From positions 1 through 60,305 of the forward strand of contig JAZSEW010000091.1 in the NCBI GenBank assembly GCA_045531895.1: a stretch of DNA of 60,305 nt, in the 5' to 3' direction. This DNA comes from SIG299 sp045531895 (GTDB lineage: Bacteria; Bacillota; Clostridia; Lachnospirales; Lachnospiraceae). The position numbers and the translations under genes were made by a program. How positions within the stretch are numbered: position 1 is the first letter of the stretch; every line of letters starts with the position of its first letter. Below are positions 37,035-45,814 of this stretch, piece after piece. The notes beneath the pieces were generated by a model that was given only the letters and a program-made list of their open reading frames with translations, did no database searches and was not told where the DNA came from.

Positions 37035-38231
37035 CTACCGACGAACAAAGCTTTCTGGTACAAATTCGACAAAAACCTGATTGCTCACATCTATTCCGAT
37101 TTCTGTCAAGGCGATATTGTCACCTGTCAGAGTAAGCAGCCCCTGTTTTTCCAGTTTTTTCAGAGAACTACCGTACACCGTTTCTATCGGCTTGCCAAAA
37201 CGTTTCTGGAACTCCGTCCTGCTAACACCACACATACGTCGCAAACCCAGAATCATAAATTCCTCCATCTGCTCTTCCGGCATCAGACGTTCAATTTCCA
37301 CACGAACGTCCTGACCCGCTTCAATTTCTTCCATATAAATGTTCAGATTCGTTTCGTTATGATATCTTGCATTCGTAAACAAAGATGACGCACCCAGTCC
37401 CACGCCGAGATATTCTACACCAATCCAATAGGACGAATTGTGTCGGCTTTCAAAGCCCGGTTTAGCATAGTTGGAAATCTCATATCGTTCATAGCCTGCA
37501 GCTTTCAGACGATTCTTTGTGTAAGCATACATAGCGCGGTCCGTTTCTTCGTCCGGCAAATCAGTTTCCTGCGCCTTTCCTTCACTATACTGCTCAAAAA
37601 ACGGTGTACCTTCCTCCACAATTAAGCTGTAGGAAGAAATGTGCTCCGGATGCAGAGAAAGAATTGCTTCTACATTTTCCTGATAAGCTTCCAACGTCTG
37701 CCCCGGCAGAGCAGAAATCAAATCCATACTCAAATTGTCAAATCCCGCTTCCCTTGCCCATTGTACCGTATTTTTCGCATCTTCAAAGGTATGAATTCTG
37801 CCAAGCAGGGCAAGCTCCTTTTCCTTTGCAGACTGGACACCGATGCTTAAGCGATTGATTCCAAGTTTCCGATAACATTTTAACTTTTCCTGTGTCACAG
37901 TCCCGGGATTAACCTCAATGGTCACCTCCGCAGCCATAGTAACTGCAAAAGTGTGTTTTATCACATCCAACAGCTGTTCCAGCAAAGAAACCTCTAACAC
38001 TGACGGAGTCCCTCCACCGAAATAAATCGTAGAAAGCTCATACTCTTTTGTCAGGTCTTTATAGCCTTTTATCTCCCTGCAAACAGCATTCACATATCTT
38101 TTTATTGTATCAGCATCCGCAGGAGCAGATAAAAAATCACAGTAATTACACTTTTTTACACAGAACGGAATGTGTACATATAACCCCAGCGGCTTCTTCT
38201 GCTCTGTCTTTTTCTTTTTAAAAAACAACAT
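37035..38231 (-). CDS. hemW: radical SAM heme chaperone HemW
   Basis: The 398-residue protein has the radical SAM motif in VHIPFCVKKCNYCDF (CxxxCxxC) near residue 22, then YFGGGTPS and IEVNPGT, and a C-terminal HemN-type winged helix. The fourth CxxxCxxC-adjacent cysteine of true HemN is absent, as in HemW. HemW delivers heme to respiratory enzymes; older names are oxygen-independent coproporphyrinogen oxidase-like. AGAGG precedes the ATG. The order lepA-hemW-hrcA is classical. Confidence 0.94.
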   Translation of the reverse strand: MLFFKKKKTEQKKPLGLYVHIPFCVKKCNYCDFLSAPADADTIKRYVNAVCREIKGYKDLTKEYELSTIYFGGGTPSVLEVSLLEQLLDVIKHTFAVTMAAEVTIEVNPGTVTQEKLKCYRKLGINRLSIGVQSAKEKELALLGRIHTFEDAKNTVQWAREAGFDNLSMDLISALPGQTLEAYQENVEAILSLHPEHISSYSLIVEEGTPFFEQYSEGKAQETDLPDEETDRAMYAYTKNRLKAAGYERYEISNYAKPGFESRHNSSYWIGVEYLGVGLGASSLFTNARYHNETNLNIYMEEIEAGQDVRVEIERLMPEEQMEEFMILGLRRMCGVSRTEFQKRFGKPIETVYGSSLKKLEKQGLLTLTGDNIALTEIGIDVSNQVFVEFVPESFVRR

Positions 38232-38280
38232 ATAGGAATTGCCTCTTTCTTATGCAGATTGGCAAATTACGCCATCAGCT

Positions 38281-40095
38281 TTAGTCCTCGTCCAGCTTCA
38301 ACACACTCATAAACGCCTTCTGTGGAATTTCCACATTACCGACCTGTCTCATGCGCTTTTTACCTTCCTTCTGCTTTTCCAAAAGTTTTTTCTTACGGGA
38401 AATATCACCACCATAGCACTTGGCAAGAACGTCTTTACGCATCGCCTTAACGGTTTCTCTTGCAATAATCTTACTTCCGATAGCAGCCTGAATCGGAATT
38501 TCAAACAGGTGTCTCGGAATTTCATCCTTTAAGCGTTCGCACATTCTTCTGCCACGTTCATAAGCGGTGTCGGCATGCACAATAAAGGAAAGCGCATCCA
38601 CTTCTTCCTTATTGATTAAGATATCCAGCTTTACAAGGTTGGACGGTACATATCCCTTTAACTCATAATCAAAGGATGCATACCCTTTGGAGCGGGATTT
38701 TAATGCATCAAAGAAATCGTAAATAATTTCGTTAAGCGGCAGTTCATAACGAAGCAGTGCTCTTGTCTGCTCCATATATTCCATACCAAGATATACACCA
38801 CGGCGTTCCTGACAAAGAGTCATAATCGCCCCTACAAATTCGGTAGTCACCATGATTTCCGCAGAAACCATCGGTTCCTCCATATGTTCAATTTCTGATG
38901 GGTCCGGTAAATTTGACGGATTGGTAATGTCAATGACCTCTCCATCCGTTTTATACACCTTATAAATTACCCCCGGTGCTGTAGTCACCAAATCTAAGTT
39001 ATACTCACGTTCCAAACGCTCCTGGATAATTTCCAGATGAAGCAGTCCAAGGAATCCGCAACGGAAACCAAAACCTAACGCAATGGAAGTTTCCGGCTCA
39101 TAATGTAAGGATGCATCATTTAACTGAAGCTTTTCAAGCGCATCACGTAAATCCGGATACTTGGCACCATCCGCAGGATACATACCACAGTAAACCATCG
39201 GATTCACCTTCTTATAACCCGGCAACGGTTCAGCACATGGGCGGTTAGCATCGGTAACCGTATCGCCAACACGGGTGTCCTTCACATTCTTTAAGCTGGC
39301 AGTAATATAACCTACCATACCGGCAGACAATTCTTCACAAGGAATGAACTGTCCCGGTCCGAAAATACCAAGCTCTACAACCTCTGCCATAGCTCCGGTT
39401 GCCATCATCTTAATTTTTGTCCCCTTCTTTACAGTACCCTCCATAACACGAAGGAATACAATAACACCCTTATAGGAATCATAGATCGAGTCAAAAATCA
39501 AAGCCTGCAGCGGCGCAGTCGCATCCCCCTTTGGTGCAGGAACTTTTGCAACAATTGCCTCTAATACATCTTCAATATTTAAACCATTCTTCGCAGAAAT
39601 CTGCGGAGCATCCTCTGCCTCTAACCCGATGACATCTTCAATCTCAGCAATAACACGTTGTGGTTCTGCACTCGGCAGGTCAATCTTATTGATTACCGGA
39701 ATCACATCCAGATTATGGTCAATGGCAAGATACACATTTGCCAACGTCTGCGCTTCAATACCCTGAGCTGCATCCACCACCAGAATAGCTCCTTCACATG
39801 CGGCCAGACTTCTGGAAACTTCATAGTTAAAGTCTACATGTCCCGGAGTATCAATCAGGTTAAAAATATATTCTTCGCCATCTTTTGCCTTATAAATGGT
39901 ACGCACAGTTTGCGCCTTGATAGTGATACCGCGCTCACGCTCAAGTTCCATGTTATCTAAAACCTGTGCCTGCATTTCTCTGCTGGTAAGCAGACCTGTT
40001 TTTTCAATAATACGGTCAGCCAAGGTAGACTTACCGTGGTCAATATGTGCAATAATACAGAAATTTCTGATTTTGCTCTGGTCAATTGCTGCCAT
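38281..40095 (-). CDS. lepA: elongation factor 4 (LepA)
   Basis: This ribosome-associated GTPase has the G1 motif AHIDHGKST, RERGITIKAQTV, DTPGHVDF and NKIDLPSA, then domains II-V and the LepA-specific C-terminal domain ending in KAFMSVLKLDED. The ATG with AAGGAGG upstream gives 604 residues, the family norm. LepA promotes back-translocation or ribosome biogenesis under stress. It stands between spoIIP and hemW as in Bacillus. Confidence 0.98.
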   Translation of the reverse strand: MAAIDQSKIRNFCIIAHIDHGKSTLADRIIEKTGLLTSREMQAQVLDNMELERERGITIKAQTVRTIYKAKDGEEYIFNLIDTPGHVDFNYEVSRSLAACEGAILVVDAAQGIEAQTLANVYLAIDHNLDVIPVINKIDLPSAEPQRVIAEIEDVIGLEAEDAPQISAKNGLNIEDVLEAIVAKVPAPKGDATAPLQALIFDSIYDSYKGVIVFLRVMEGTVKKGTKIKMMATGAMAEVVELGIFGPGQFIPCEELSAGMVGYITASLKNVKDTRVGDTVTDANRPCAEPLPGYKKVNPMVYCGMYPADGAKYPDLRDALEKLQLNDASLHYEPETSIALGFGFRCGFLGLLHLEIIQERLEREYNLDLVTTAPGVIYKVYKTDGEVIDITNPSNLPDPSEIEHMEEPMVSAEIMVTTEFVGAIMTLCQERRGVYLGMEYMEQTRALLRYELPLNEIIYDFFDALKSRSKGYASFDYELKGYVPSNLVKLDILINKEEVDALSFIVHADTAYERGRRMCERLKDEIPRHLFEIPIQAAIGSKIIARETVKAMRKDVLAKCYGGDISRKKKLLEKQKEGKKRMRQVGNVEIPQKAFMSVLKLDED

Positions 40096-40267
40096 AGAAT
40101 CCTCCTTATTCAAGGAAATGTTCACTTCATCATTGTAAAAGAACATTTCTTATATTACTATCGTAAAAATTCTTGATACATTACCTTATTTTTATGCGCT
40201 TTTCCAAGCGTATACAAAACCAGAATAATAGTAACTGATTCCAGAGATTCTGTCAAGATTTCCTTTA

Positions 40268-41338
40268 TTATCCGCCCAGCACCTGCGCCAGTATATCCGC
40301 CAACGGTTCCATGGCATTTTTCGCTTCCTCTACGGTATTTTTCTCCGTACCGAGCTCGATTAAGAGATACCTCTCCTTCAAATGCATGTTGTATCGATAA
40401 TCCTTTAAGAAAATTCGATTCATCAACCCGGGATACAGCTCATCACCTATGAGTTTCATCTGAAAACTAAATGCAAGATTATCCTGTAAATTATCATTTG
40501 GTAAATAACTGAGTTTTCCGTTCGTATTCCGGCAAAGTCCGTTAAACAGCATCACTTTGGCTGCCTGCTTTCCGTTTACGGTTGTTACTCTCTTTGTCCC
40601 TGCATCCCTGTGCAAATCAATAATCACTTCAATGGACGGATTTTCTTTTAATAGCGTCTCCAGATAATCCAAAGCATCATTGTATGCATAATTACGATTG
40701 TCTTTTCCGTCCTTCCGGTCAAATAAAGTAGTGTCATGTATCACCGTATATCCATATTTTTTCCGCAAAATATCTGCCAGAAGTTCTCCTATTCCCATAA
40801 CCGTATCCTCTTCGTTTCCTGCCCGGCTGTCCGCAAAGCCTTCCGAGCCATGAGTATGGAAAATTAAAATCTGAGGCTCCTCCGATTGTTCCAACGATAA
40901 ATCTTTTTCAATAAAATATTCTACATCAAATTCAGCTTCCGTCATTTTTGTCGTAGCATTGACTATGTACAAATTCTCCTTTAAATAGTTTAAATCAAGC
41001 AATTCTTCCATCACATATTTCGTTCCCACCAGGTCCGTCACCCTGATACTGTCCTGCGGCGGCGGTACATAAGTCGGAACAGGTGTCATTGTTGGCAGTA
41101 AAACAGGAGAAATTACCGGTGTAGGAATCCACACACCTCCTGCTTCCCTGTTTAATAATGTATCACTGCCTGTGGAATATTCTACCGCCAACATTTCTCT
41201 GGTCACCTGCTCGTCCGTCATTTTATCAACAGACTCTTTCTTCTGCTCACTTCCCAATGGCAATGCCTGAAACAGCAATACCCCAAAGCAAAGCAGCAAT
41301 ATCAATTCAATTTTAAACTTCGTTTTTTTGATTAACAC
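40268..41338 (-). CDS. spoIIP: stage II sporulation protein P
   Basis: SpoIIP is a peptidoglycan amidase/endopeptidase that, with SpoIID and SpoIIM, drives engulfment. One N-terminal transmembrane helix (about 10-26) precedes a low-complexity linker (about 80-95). The amidase domain has ILIFHTHGSEG, a GxxLAD-like helix and VIIDLHRDAG, with the zinc-binding His residues. The start is probably the GTG at 41338, after AGGTGG, although an upstream GTG at 41350 is possible. It overlaps gpr by about 26 bp, indicating coupled translation. Confidence 0.94.
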   Translation of the reverse strand: MLIKKTKFKIELILLLCFGVLLFQALPLGSEQKKESVDKMTDEQVTREMLAVEYSTGSDTLLNREAGGVWIPTPVISPVLLPTMTPVPTYVPPPQDSIRVTDLVGTKYVMEELLDLNYLKENLYIVNATTKMTEAEFDVEYFIEKDLSLEQSEEPQILIFHTHGSEGFADSRAGNEEDTVMGIGELLADILRKKYGYTVIHDTTLFDRKDGKDNRNYAYNDALDYLETLLKENPSIEVIIDLHRDAGTKRVTTVNGKQAAKVMLFNGLCRNTNGKLSYLPNDNLQDNLAFSFQMKLIGDELYPGLMNRIFLKDYRYNMHLKERYLLIELGTEKNTVEEAKNAMEPLADILAQVLGG

Positions 41339-42188
41339 GATTAATCCCACCTGCTAATAATTCACTGACATACTGTACTGAGCTGTCAATATTTCTTGGC
41401 ATCACAAAAAAATGCTTTACCTCCTCTGTCACTTCTTCTTTTGCAATCGTCACCGCATCCAGCACTGTTGGCACCCCAATGGCAACTACCGGGCAGCCAA
41501 GACTTTTCTCATTTAACTCCTTCCGGTTATTCCCCACCCCTGCTCCCGGGCTGATACCTGTATCTGTCAACTGAATTGTCGTGTTTAAACGCTTCGGACT
41601 TCTTGCCGCCAAAGCATCTATCACCAGTACGATATCCGGTTTTGCTTCTTCCACCACACCTCGAATCAGTTCCATCGTTTCCATACCGGTCTGTGCCATC
41701 ACACCCGGCACAAAAGCACTGACCTTACGATATTTTTTTGCCACTGCCCGTCTGATGCTTTCCTCCTGAAAATAATGTCTTGTCACCAACAGACTGTCTA
41801 TGGTCAAAGGACCGACGGCATCTGCGGTAACCTCACGGTTTCCAAGTCCCACAACCAGCATGTGTTCTGCTGATTTCCCTTTCAAGAGTTCCTTTAACTG
41901 TTTTGAAAGTTCCAGTTCCGCCAGTTCCTTTAAACCTTCCTCTTCAGAAAGCAGTTCCGGCAGTTCTATTGTAATATAAGTCCCCATGGGACGTCCCATA
42001 GCTTTCATCCCGTCTTCATTCCGAATCTGGACTACTGTCACTTTCATATTTTTTTCCTCATTCCAATGTTCCTTGACCACCACTCCTGTCACTTTCTTAA
42101 GGCCTTCGGAAGATTTTTCATCAGCGGTCACACTGCCGGCTTCCATCCCTTCTGTTTCTATAATCAAGTCGCTTCTGCTCTTTTCCAC
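41313..42188 (-). CDS. gpr: spore germination protease GPR
   Basis: GPR degrades small acid-soluble spore proteins during germination. Characteristic blocks are RSDLIIETEGM at the N-terminus (a likely autoprocessing region), VVGLGNREVTADAVGP near 113, PGVMAQTGMETMELI near 166 and VLVIDALAARSPKRLNTTIQLTDTG near 192. The start is GTG at 42188, since AAGGAGG lies just before it and after the more distal ATG at 42212, which therefore cannot be used. The 291-residue length fits clostridial GPR. A sigma-F/G-type promoter is upstream and spoIIP overlaps the 3' end. Confidence 0.95.
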   Translation of the reverse strand: MEKSRSDLIIETEGMEAGSVTADEKSSEGLKKVTGVVVKEHWNEEKNMKVTVVQIRNEDGMKAMGRPMGTYITIELPELLSEEEGLKELAELELSKQLKELLKGKSAEHMLVVGLGNREVTADAVGPLTIDSLLVTRHYFQEESIRRAVAKKYRKVSAFVPGVMAQTGMETMELIRGVVEEAKPDIVLVIDALAARSPKRLNTTIQLTDTGISPGAGVGNNRKELNEKSLGCPVVAIGVPTVLDAVTIAKEEVTEEVKHFFVMPRNIDSSVQYVSELLAGGINRVNQKNEV

Positions 42189-42256
42189 AATACACCTCCT
42201 TGTTTTATCCATCAGAAAATTGCACCTTCTACTGCACGAAAAATGTATCTTGTATA

Positions 42257-42285
42257 TAGTATGTTAAAAAACACAAAAAAAATAC
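42257..42285 (-). promoter_or_regulatory. sigma-G/F-type promoter of gpr
   Basis: On the minus strand GTATT (42281-42285) and CATACTA (42257-42263) are 17 bp apart. CATACTA fits the CATWMTA -10 of forespore sigma factors, and gpr is a known sigma-F/G target in Bacillus. Confidence 0.6.
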
Positions 42286-42308
42286 TAGATATATTTTAAA
42301 AAGAGGTC

Positions 42309-42337
42309 TTGACTTTTTCTTTTTTATAGATTATTAT
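42309..42337 (+). promoter_or_regulatory. rpsT promoter
   Basis: TTGACT (42309-42314) and TATTAT (42332-42337) are 17 bp apart, followed by a roughly 90-nt leader before rpsT. Confidence 0.65.
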
Positions 42338-42353
42338 TATAAAGTATGTTTTT

Positions 42354-42389
42354 AGTGAAACGTCCGTGTCCTGTTTCACTAAGACAGGA
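42354..42389 (+). promoter_or_regulatory. rpsT leader with two competing hairpins
   Basis: AGTGAAAC (42354-42361) can pair with GTTTCACT (42373-42380), while TCCTGT (42369-42374) can pair with ACAGGA (42384-42389). The pairs overlap, so the two hairpins exclude each other. This could be autogenous control by S20 but is not tested. Confidence 0.45.
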
Positions 42390-42432
42390 TCATGCAAGAG
42401 AAAAAGAGATTATTGCATTGGAGGTGTTTTCA

Positions 42433-42696
42433 TTGGCTAATATTAAATCTGCTAAGAAGAGAATCAAGGTTATCGAAACAAAGACTTTAAGAAACAAGAT
42501 GACTAAGTCCAAGATTAAGACTTTAGTAAAGAAGGTTGAAGCTGCTGTTGCACAGAATGATAAGGCTGCTGCTACTGCTGCATTAACAGAAGCTGTTGTT
42601 GCTATCGACAAGGCTGCTGCTAAGGGAATCTTCCATAAGAACACAGCTGCTAGAAAGGTATCCAGACTCACTAAGGCTGTTAATACACTTGCTTAA
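42433..42696 (+). CDS. rpsT: 30S ribosomal protein S20
   Basis: The 87-residue basic, helical protein has the S20 pattern ANIKSAKKRIKVIETKTLRN and ends with ARKVSRLTKAVNTLA. S20 binds 16S rRNA early in 30S assembly. The start is TTG at 42433, preceded by GGAGG; no ATG fits the family's N-terminus. E. coli rpsT also uses UUG and is autoregulated at translation. Bases show strong preference for AAG, GCT and GCA codons, as expected for a highly expressed gene. It is divergent from gpr. Confidence 0.97.
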   Translation: MANIKSAKKRIKVIETKTLRNKMTKSKIKTLVKKVEAAVAQNDKAAATAALTEAVVAIDKAAAKGIFHKNTAARKVSRLTKAVNTLA

Positions 42697-42723
42697 TTAA
42701 TTGGCATAAACCTATTAGGTTAC

Positions 42724-42751
42724 AAACGCCGTAGTGAAAACTACGGCGTTT
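42724..42751 (+). terminator. rpsT terminator
   Basis: AAACGCCGTAG (42724-42734) pairs with CTACGGCGTTT (42741-42751) over 11 bp with a 6-nt loop and a short T-run. Confidence 0.8.
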
Positions 42752-42764
42752 TCTGTTTATATTG

Positions 42765-42825
42765 GAGGAAAATCCTCTGCCCGCACACGCGGGCGGGCAT
42801 TTTGCTTCGCAAAACGAGGAGGATT
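42765..42825 (+). promoter_or_regulatory. hisS leader able to hide its ribosome binding site
   Basis: AATCCTC (42771-42777) is complementary to GAGGATT (42819-42825), part of the hisS ribosome binding site. The same segment can instead pair with GAGGA at 42765-42769 just before it. Two GC-rich hairpins (GCCCGC/GCGGGC at 42779-42794 and TTTTGC/GCAAAA at 42800-42814) fill the space. This is not a T-box; no specifier or T-loop sequence is present. Confidence 0.5.
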
Positions 42826-42828
42826 ATT

Positions 42829-44067
42829 ATGAAAGTAAATTCTGTTAAGGGAACAAACGACTATTTACCAAAGGAAACTGCCCTGCGTGACTATTTGCAG
42901 GGAAAAATTCTAGAAACCTATCGCGCCTGCGGTTTTGAACGCATCACTACTCCAATTCTTGAGGATATCGAAAATCTAGATAAGAGCGAAGGCGGCGAAA
43001 ACTTAAATCTGCTCTTCAAGATTTTAAAGCGCGGTGACAAATTACAGGAAGCCATTGAAAAAGGAAATCCAAAAGAATTGTCTGACATGGGACTTCGTTA
43101 TGACCTGACACTTCCACTGTCCCGCTACTATGCCTGCAACCGTAATAATTTGAGCACACCGTTCAAGGTAATCCAAATTGACCGTGTATTCCGTGCAGAG
43201 CGTCCGCAAAAAGGTCGTCTCCGTGAATTTGTACAATGTGATATCGACATTTTAGGTTCCTCTTCCACCAACTGTGAAGTAGAGCTGATTGATACAACAG
43301 CCAAAGCATTACTTAATATTGGCATTGAAAACTTCAAAATCCGCATCAATGACCGCCGCATTTTAAAGAATTTGATTTCCGCGGCAGGCTTTGACGCAGC
43401 AGATGCCGACAGCGTTTGCATCACCTTTGATAAGTTAGACAAAATCGGTGCAGAGGGTGTCAGAAAGGAATTGCTTGAGAAAAATTTTGCAGAAGCAACG
43501 GTAGAAAAGTTTGTTTCCATGATGAGTATCACCCCATTTACCTTAGATGAGGCAAGAAAGTATTGTACCGATACTGCTGCCATTGACAGCGTAGCTTCCA
43601 TCATCGAAACCGTAAAACAGTTGTCCGGCGACCGTTATCAGATTGAGTACGACCGTTCCCTCGTTCGTGGTCAGGGCTACTATACCGGTACTATTTTCGA
43701 AGTAGAATCCTTAGATTTCGGCTCATCCATTGCCGGCGGCGGACGTTATGACAACATGATTGGCAAGTTCATCGGTGAAAGCGTTCCGGCCGTTGGTTTC
43801 TCCATCGGTTTTGAGCGTATTGCCAGCATCCTTATGGACAAGCAGGCGAAGCTTTCCGGTGCCCGTCCAAAGCTTGCTGTGATTTATCCGGAAAGTGATG
43901 TAGTTGCTGCTATCAAGAAGGCTGATGAGTACCGCACTGAATACGATGTAACCTTATTTGAAAAGCCAAAGAAAATCGGTAAGCTCTTCGGCAAATTAGA
44001 AGAATCCGGCTTTTACGGATGCCTGATTATAGACGAATCTGCAGAAATTAAAGTACTTCAAAAATAA
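42829..44067 (+). CDS. hisS: histidine--tRNA ligase
   Basis: This class II synthetase charges tRNA-His. Motif 1 is around ITTPILEDIENL and motif 2 around VFRAERPQKGRLREFVQCDID. The HisA motif reads LVRGQGYYTGTIFE near residue 282, and motif 3 is GFSIGFERI. The usual RGLDYYTG is RGQGYYTG here, and the C-terminal anticodon-binding domain is short (about 80 residues). It therefore belongs to a divergent branch, though the catalytic arginine is kept. The ATG at 42829 after GAGGAGG gives 412 residues. Confidence 0.92.
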   Translation: MKVNSVKGTNDYLPKETALRDYLQGKILETYRACGFERITTPILEDIENLDKSEGGENLNLLFKILKRGDKLQEAIEKGNPKELSDMGLRYDLTLPLSRYYACNRNNLSTPFKVIQIDRVFRAERPQKGRLREFVQCDIDILGSSSTNCEVELIDTTAKALLNIGIENFKIRINDRRILKNLISAAGFDAADADSVCITFDKLDKIGAEGVRKELLEKNFAEATVEKFVSMMSITPFTLDEARKYCTDTAAIDSVASIIETVKQLSGDRYQIEYDRSLVRGQGYYTGTIFEVESLDFGSSIAGGGRYDNMIGKFIGESVPAVGFSIGFERIASILMDKQAKLSGARPKLAVIYPESDVVAAIKKADEYRTEYDVTLFEKPKKIGKLFGKLEESGFYGCLIIDESAEIKVLQK

Positions 44068-44078
44068 AACCGCTTATA

Positions 44079-44118
44079 AAAAAGACTTCCGCAGGAAATC
44101 TCCCACGGAAGTCTTTTT
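44079..44118. terminator. bidirectional terminator after hisS
   Basis: AAAAAGACTTCCG (44079-44091) pairs with CGGAAGTCTTTTT (44106-44118); it also ends the converging gene at 44140. Confidence 0.9.
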
Positions 44119-44139
44119 GTTGCAGCAAATATTCATTTA

Positions 44140-45756
44140 CTAGTTAATGCTGAGGTTCCAGATGTCCTCCTGATCAAGCTCCAGTACAGACTCATATTTT
44201 GCCTTTCCTGTCATCTTCATCACACTGTAATTATCATCCTCCTGGAACATAAAGTACACGGCATTCTTATCTGCAAATACAGTTGCCACTTCTTCACCGC
44301 AAACATCCTTTACGGACTTTGCAGAAGTAGTTGCATAGAACAGTTCATCATCTTCAATGAAGTACAGAACACCATACTTATCACTGTATACGAAGTCTTC
44401 CGCATCATCCGCAATACGAACACCTTCGCCCTTCTTCAGATAGCAAAGTTCATCTTCATCGGTGTCATAATAATAAATATCCTTTAAATCTTCACTTGCC
44501 ACAAACTTGTTAACATAGTAAAGACCACGGGCAACGTTTTCACCCTCTCTGGACTTACTGATATTCTTTAAAAGAACTAATTCGCTGCCATCCAGATAGA
44601 GCATGGACTTACCGTTTTCTGTCATCTGATATGTAGTAATAGAGCTGCTGAGCTTTTCTGTTTCTTCGCCCTTATCAAACACATAATAAGCTTCACTGTA
44701 ATCAATGCGCCACAGTGTTTCATTAAAGGAATCTACGCCAAGGTACTGCATTACATAAGAACCGTTGCCTGTCATTGCAGAACCCTGAACCATGGTTGCC
44801 GGAGCATAAATACCACTAAAGCTGCCCTTCTTTACCTTTACAGGCCCTTTCATCTTTGCAGTAAAGTACATGGTATCACCATCTTCATTGAATACAATCT
44901 CTGTACAATCCTGATTAAAATATACACCGGAACTGATTTCTGTACCTAATTTTTCTTCATTCATAAACAGCTTGTCATCACCCTTGATGTAGAATACATA
45001 CTTACCGCCATCAGATACTGCCAGAGGCATTGCATCGGAAGACACTTCCTTACCTTCTTTACCATTCTTGGAAACAAATACGGTACCGGTTACTGTATTG
45101 CTGTACCAGCCTTCTTCTACTTCACAGTCGCTGACATATGCAACTGACTTACCATCAGCAGAAAGTACGATATCTCCTGCATAAACTTCCTCTGCAATTT
45201 CCACAGACTTCTTCTTGGAAACTGTGTATAAATATAAAGTACCAAGACTATCCTCTACATCAGCTACATAAGCGATGGAATCACCGTAAGCAGATAAGGT
45301 ATAATACCCTACTTCTTTTGCTACCTCTACAGCCTTTGCCCCATCAAGTACAAATAACGTATTTTCTGTATCCTTCACTACAGTCAGAGACTGATCTGCA
45401 TTAGAAGCTATAGCACTTACATTTTCATCAAAGGTGATTTCGCCACCGTTGAAATCTACGACTACATCAGATTCCAGCTTCATATAATTATTTGTCTCTT
45501 CTGTTGTAACAAAGCGGGAACCGCTGTTTGCTACAATACTGCCGATTACACAAATTACAATCAGCGCTGCCACACCAATGGCAATCCACTTGATGTTCTT
45601 TTTTACAACATCAAGCATCTGTGTTAAATCTAAATCCTTCTTTTCTGTGGCAGGTGCTTCCTCCACTGTCACATTTTCACTTGCTGTTTCCGCAACAGGA
45701 GATTCTTCTGTTTTTACTTCTTCTGTTACGCCTACTTTTGTTTCTTCTTCGTTCAT
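44140..45756 (-). CDS. single-pass membrane protein with beta-propeller-like ectodomain
   Basis: The 538-residue protein begins with an acidic Glu/Thr/Val-rich cytoplasmic stretch (about 1-50). One transmembrane helix follows (about 56-77, WIAIGVAALIVICVIGSIV), then a large outside region with repeated beta strands. Many units of the type SAYGDSIAYVAD, LSADGKSVAYVSD and SDGGKYVFYIKG suggest a TolB/WD40-like propeller. No enzyme motif is seen and I cannot name the gene. GGGAGG precedes the ATG. It lies downstream of the GH3 gene with a gap of 58 bp but may have its own promoter. Confidence 0.75.
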   Translation of the reverse strand: MNEEETKVGVTEEVKTEESPVAETASENVTVEEAPATEKKDLDLTQMLDVVKKNIKWIAIGVAALIVICVIGSIVANSGSRFVTTEETNNYMKLESDVVVDFNGGEITFDENVSAIASNADQSLTVVKDTENTLFVLDGAKAVEVAKEVGYYTLSAYGDSIAYVADVEDSLGTLYLYTVSKKKSVEIAEEVYAGDIVLSADGKSVAYVSDCEVEEGWYSNTVTGTVFVSKNGKEGKEVSSDAMPLAVSDGGKYVFYIKGDDKLFMNEEKLGTEISSGVYFNQDCTEIVFNEDGDTMYFTAKMKGPVKVKKGSFSGIYAPATMVQGSAMTGNGSYVMQYLGVDSFNETLWRIDYSEAYYVFDKGEETEKLSSSITTYQMTENGKSMLYLDGSELVLLKNISKSREGENVARGLYYVNKFVASEDLKDIYYYDTDEDELCYLKKGEGVRIADDAEDFVYSDKYGVLYFIEDDELFYATTSAKSVKDVCGEEVATVFADKNAVYFMFQEDDNYSVMKMTGKAKYESVLELDQEDIWNLSIN

Positions 45757-45814
45757 AATGTCCTCCCTTGTATTATGCTCTTACACTTTAGCATACTGCT
45801 CTATTATATTGATT

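Noticed and set aside
42697..42828. T-box riboswitch before hisS
   Set aside because: No T-loop sequence, specifier hairpin or antiterminator is present in the 132-bp gap.
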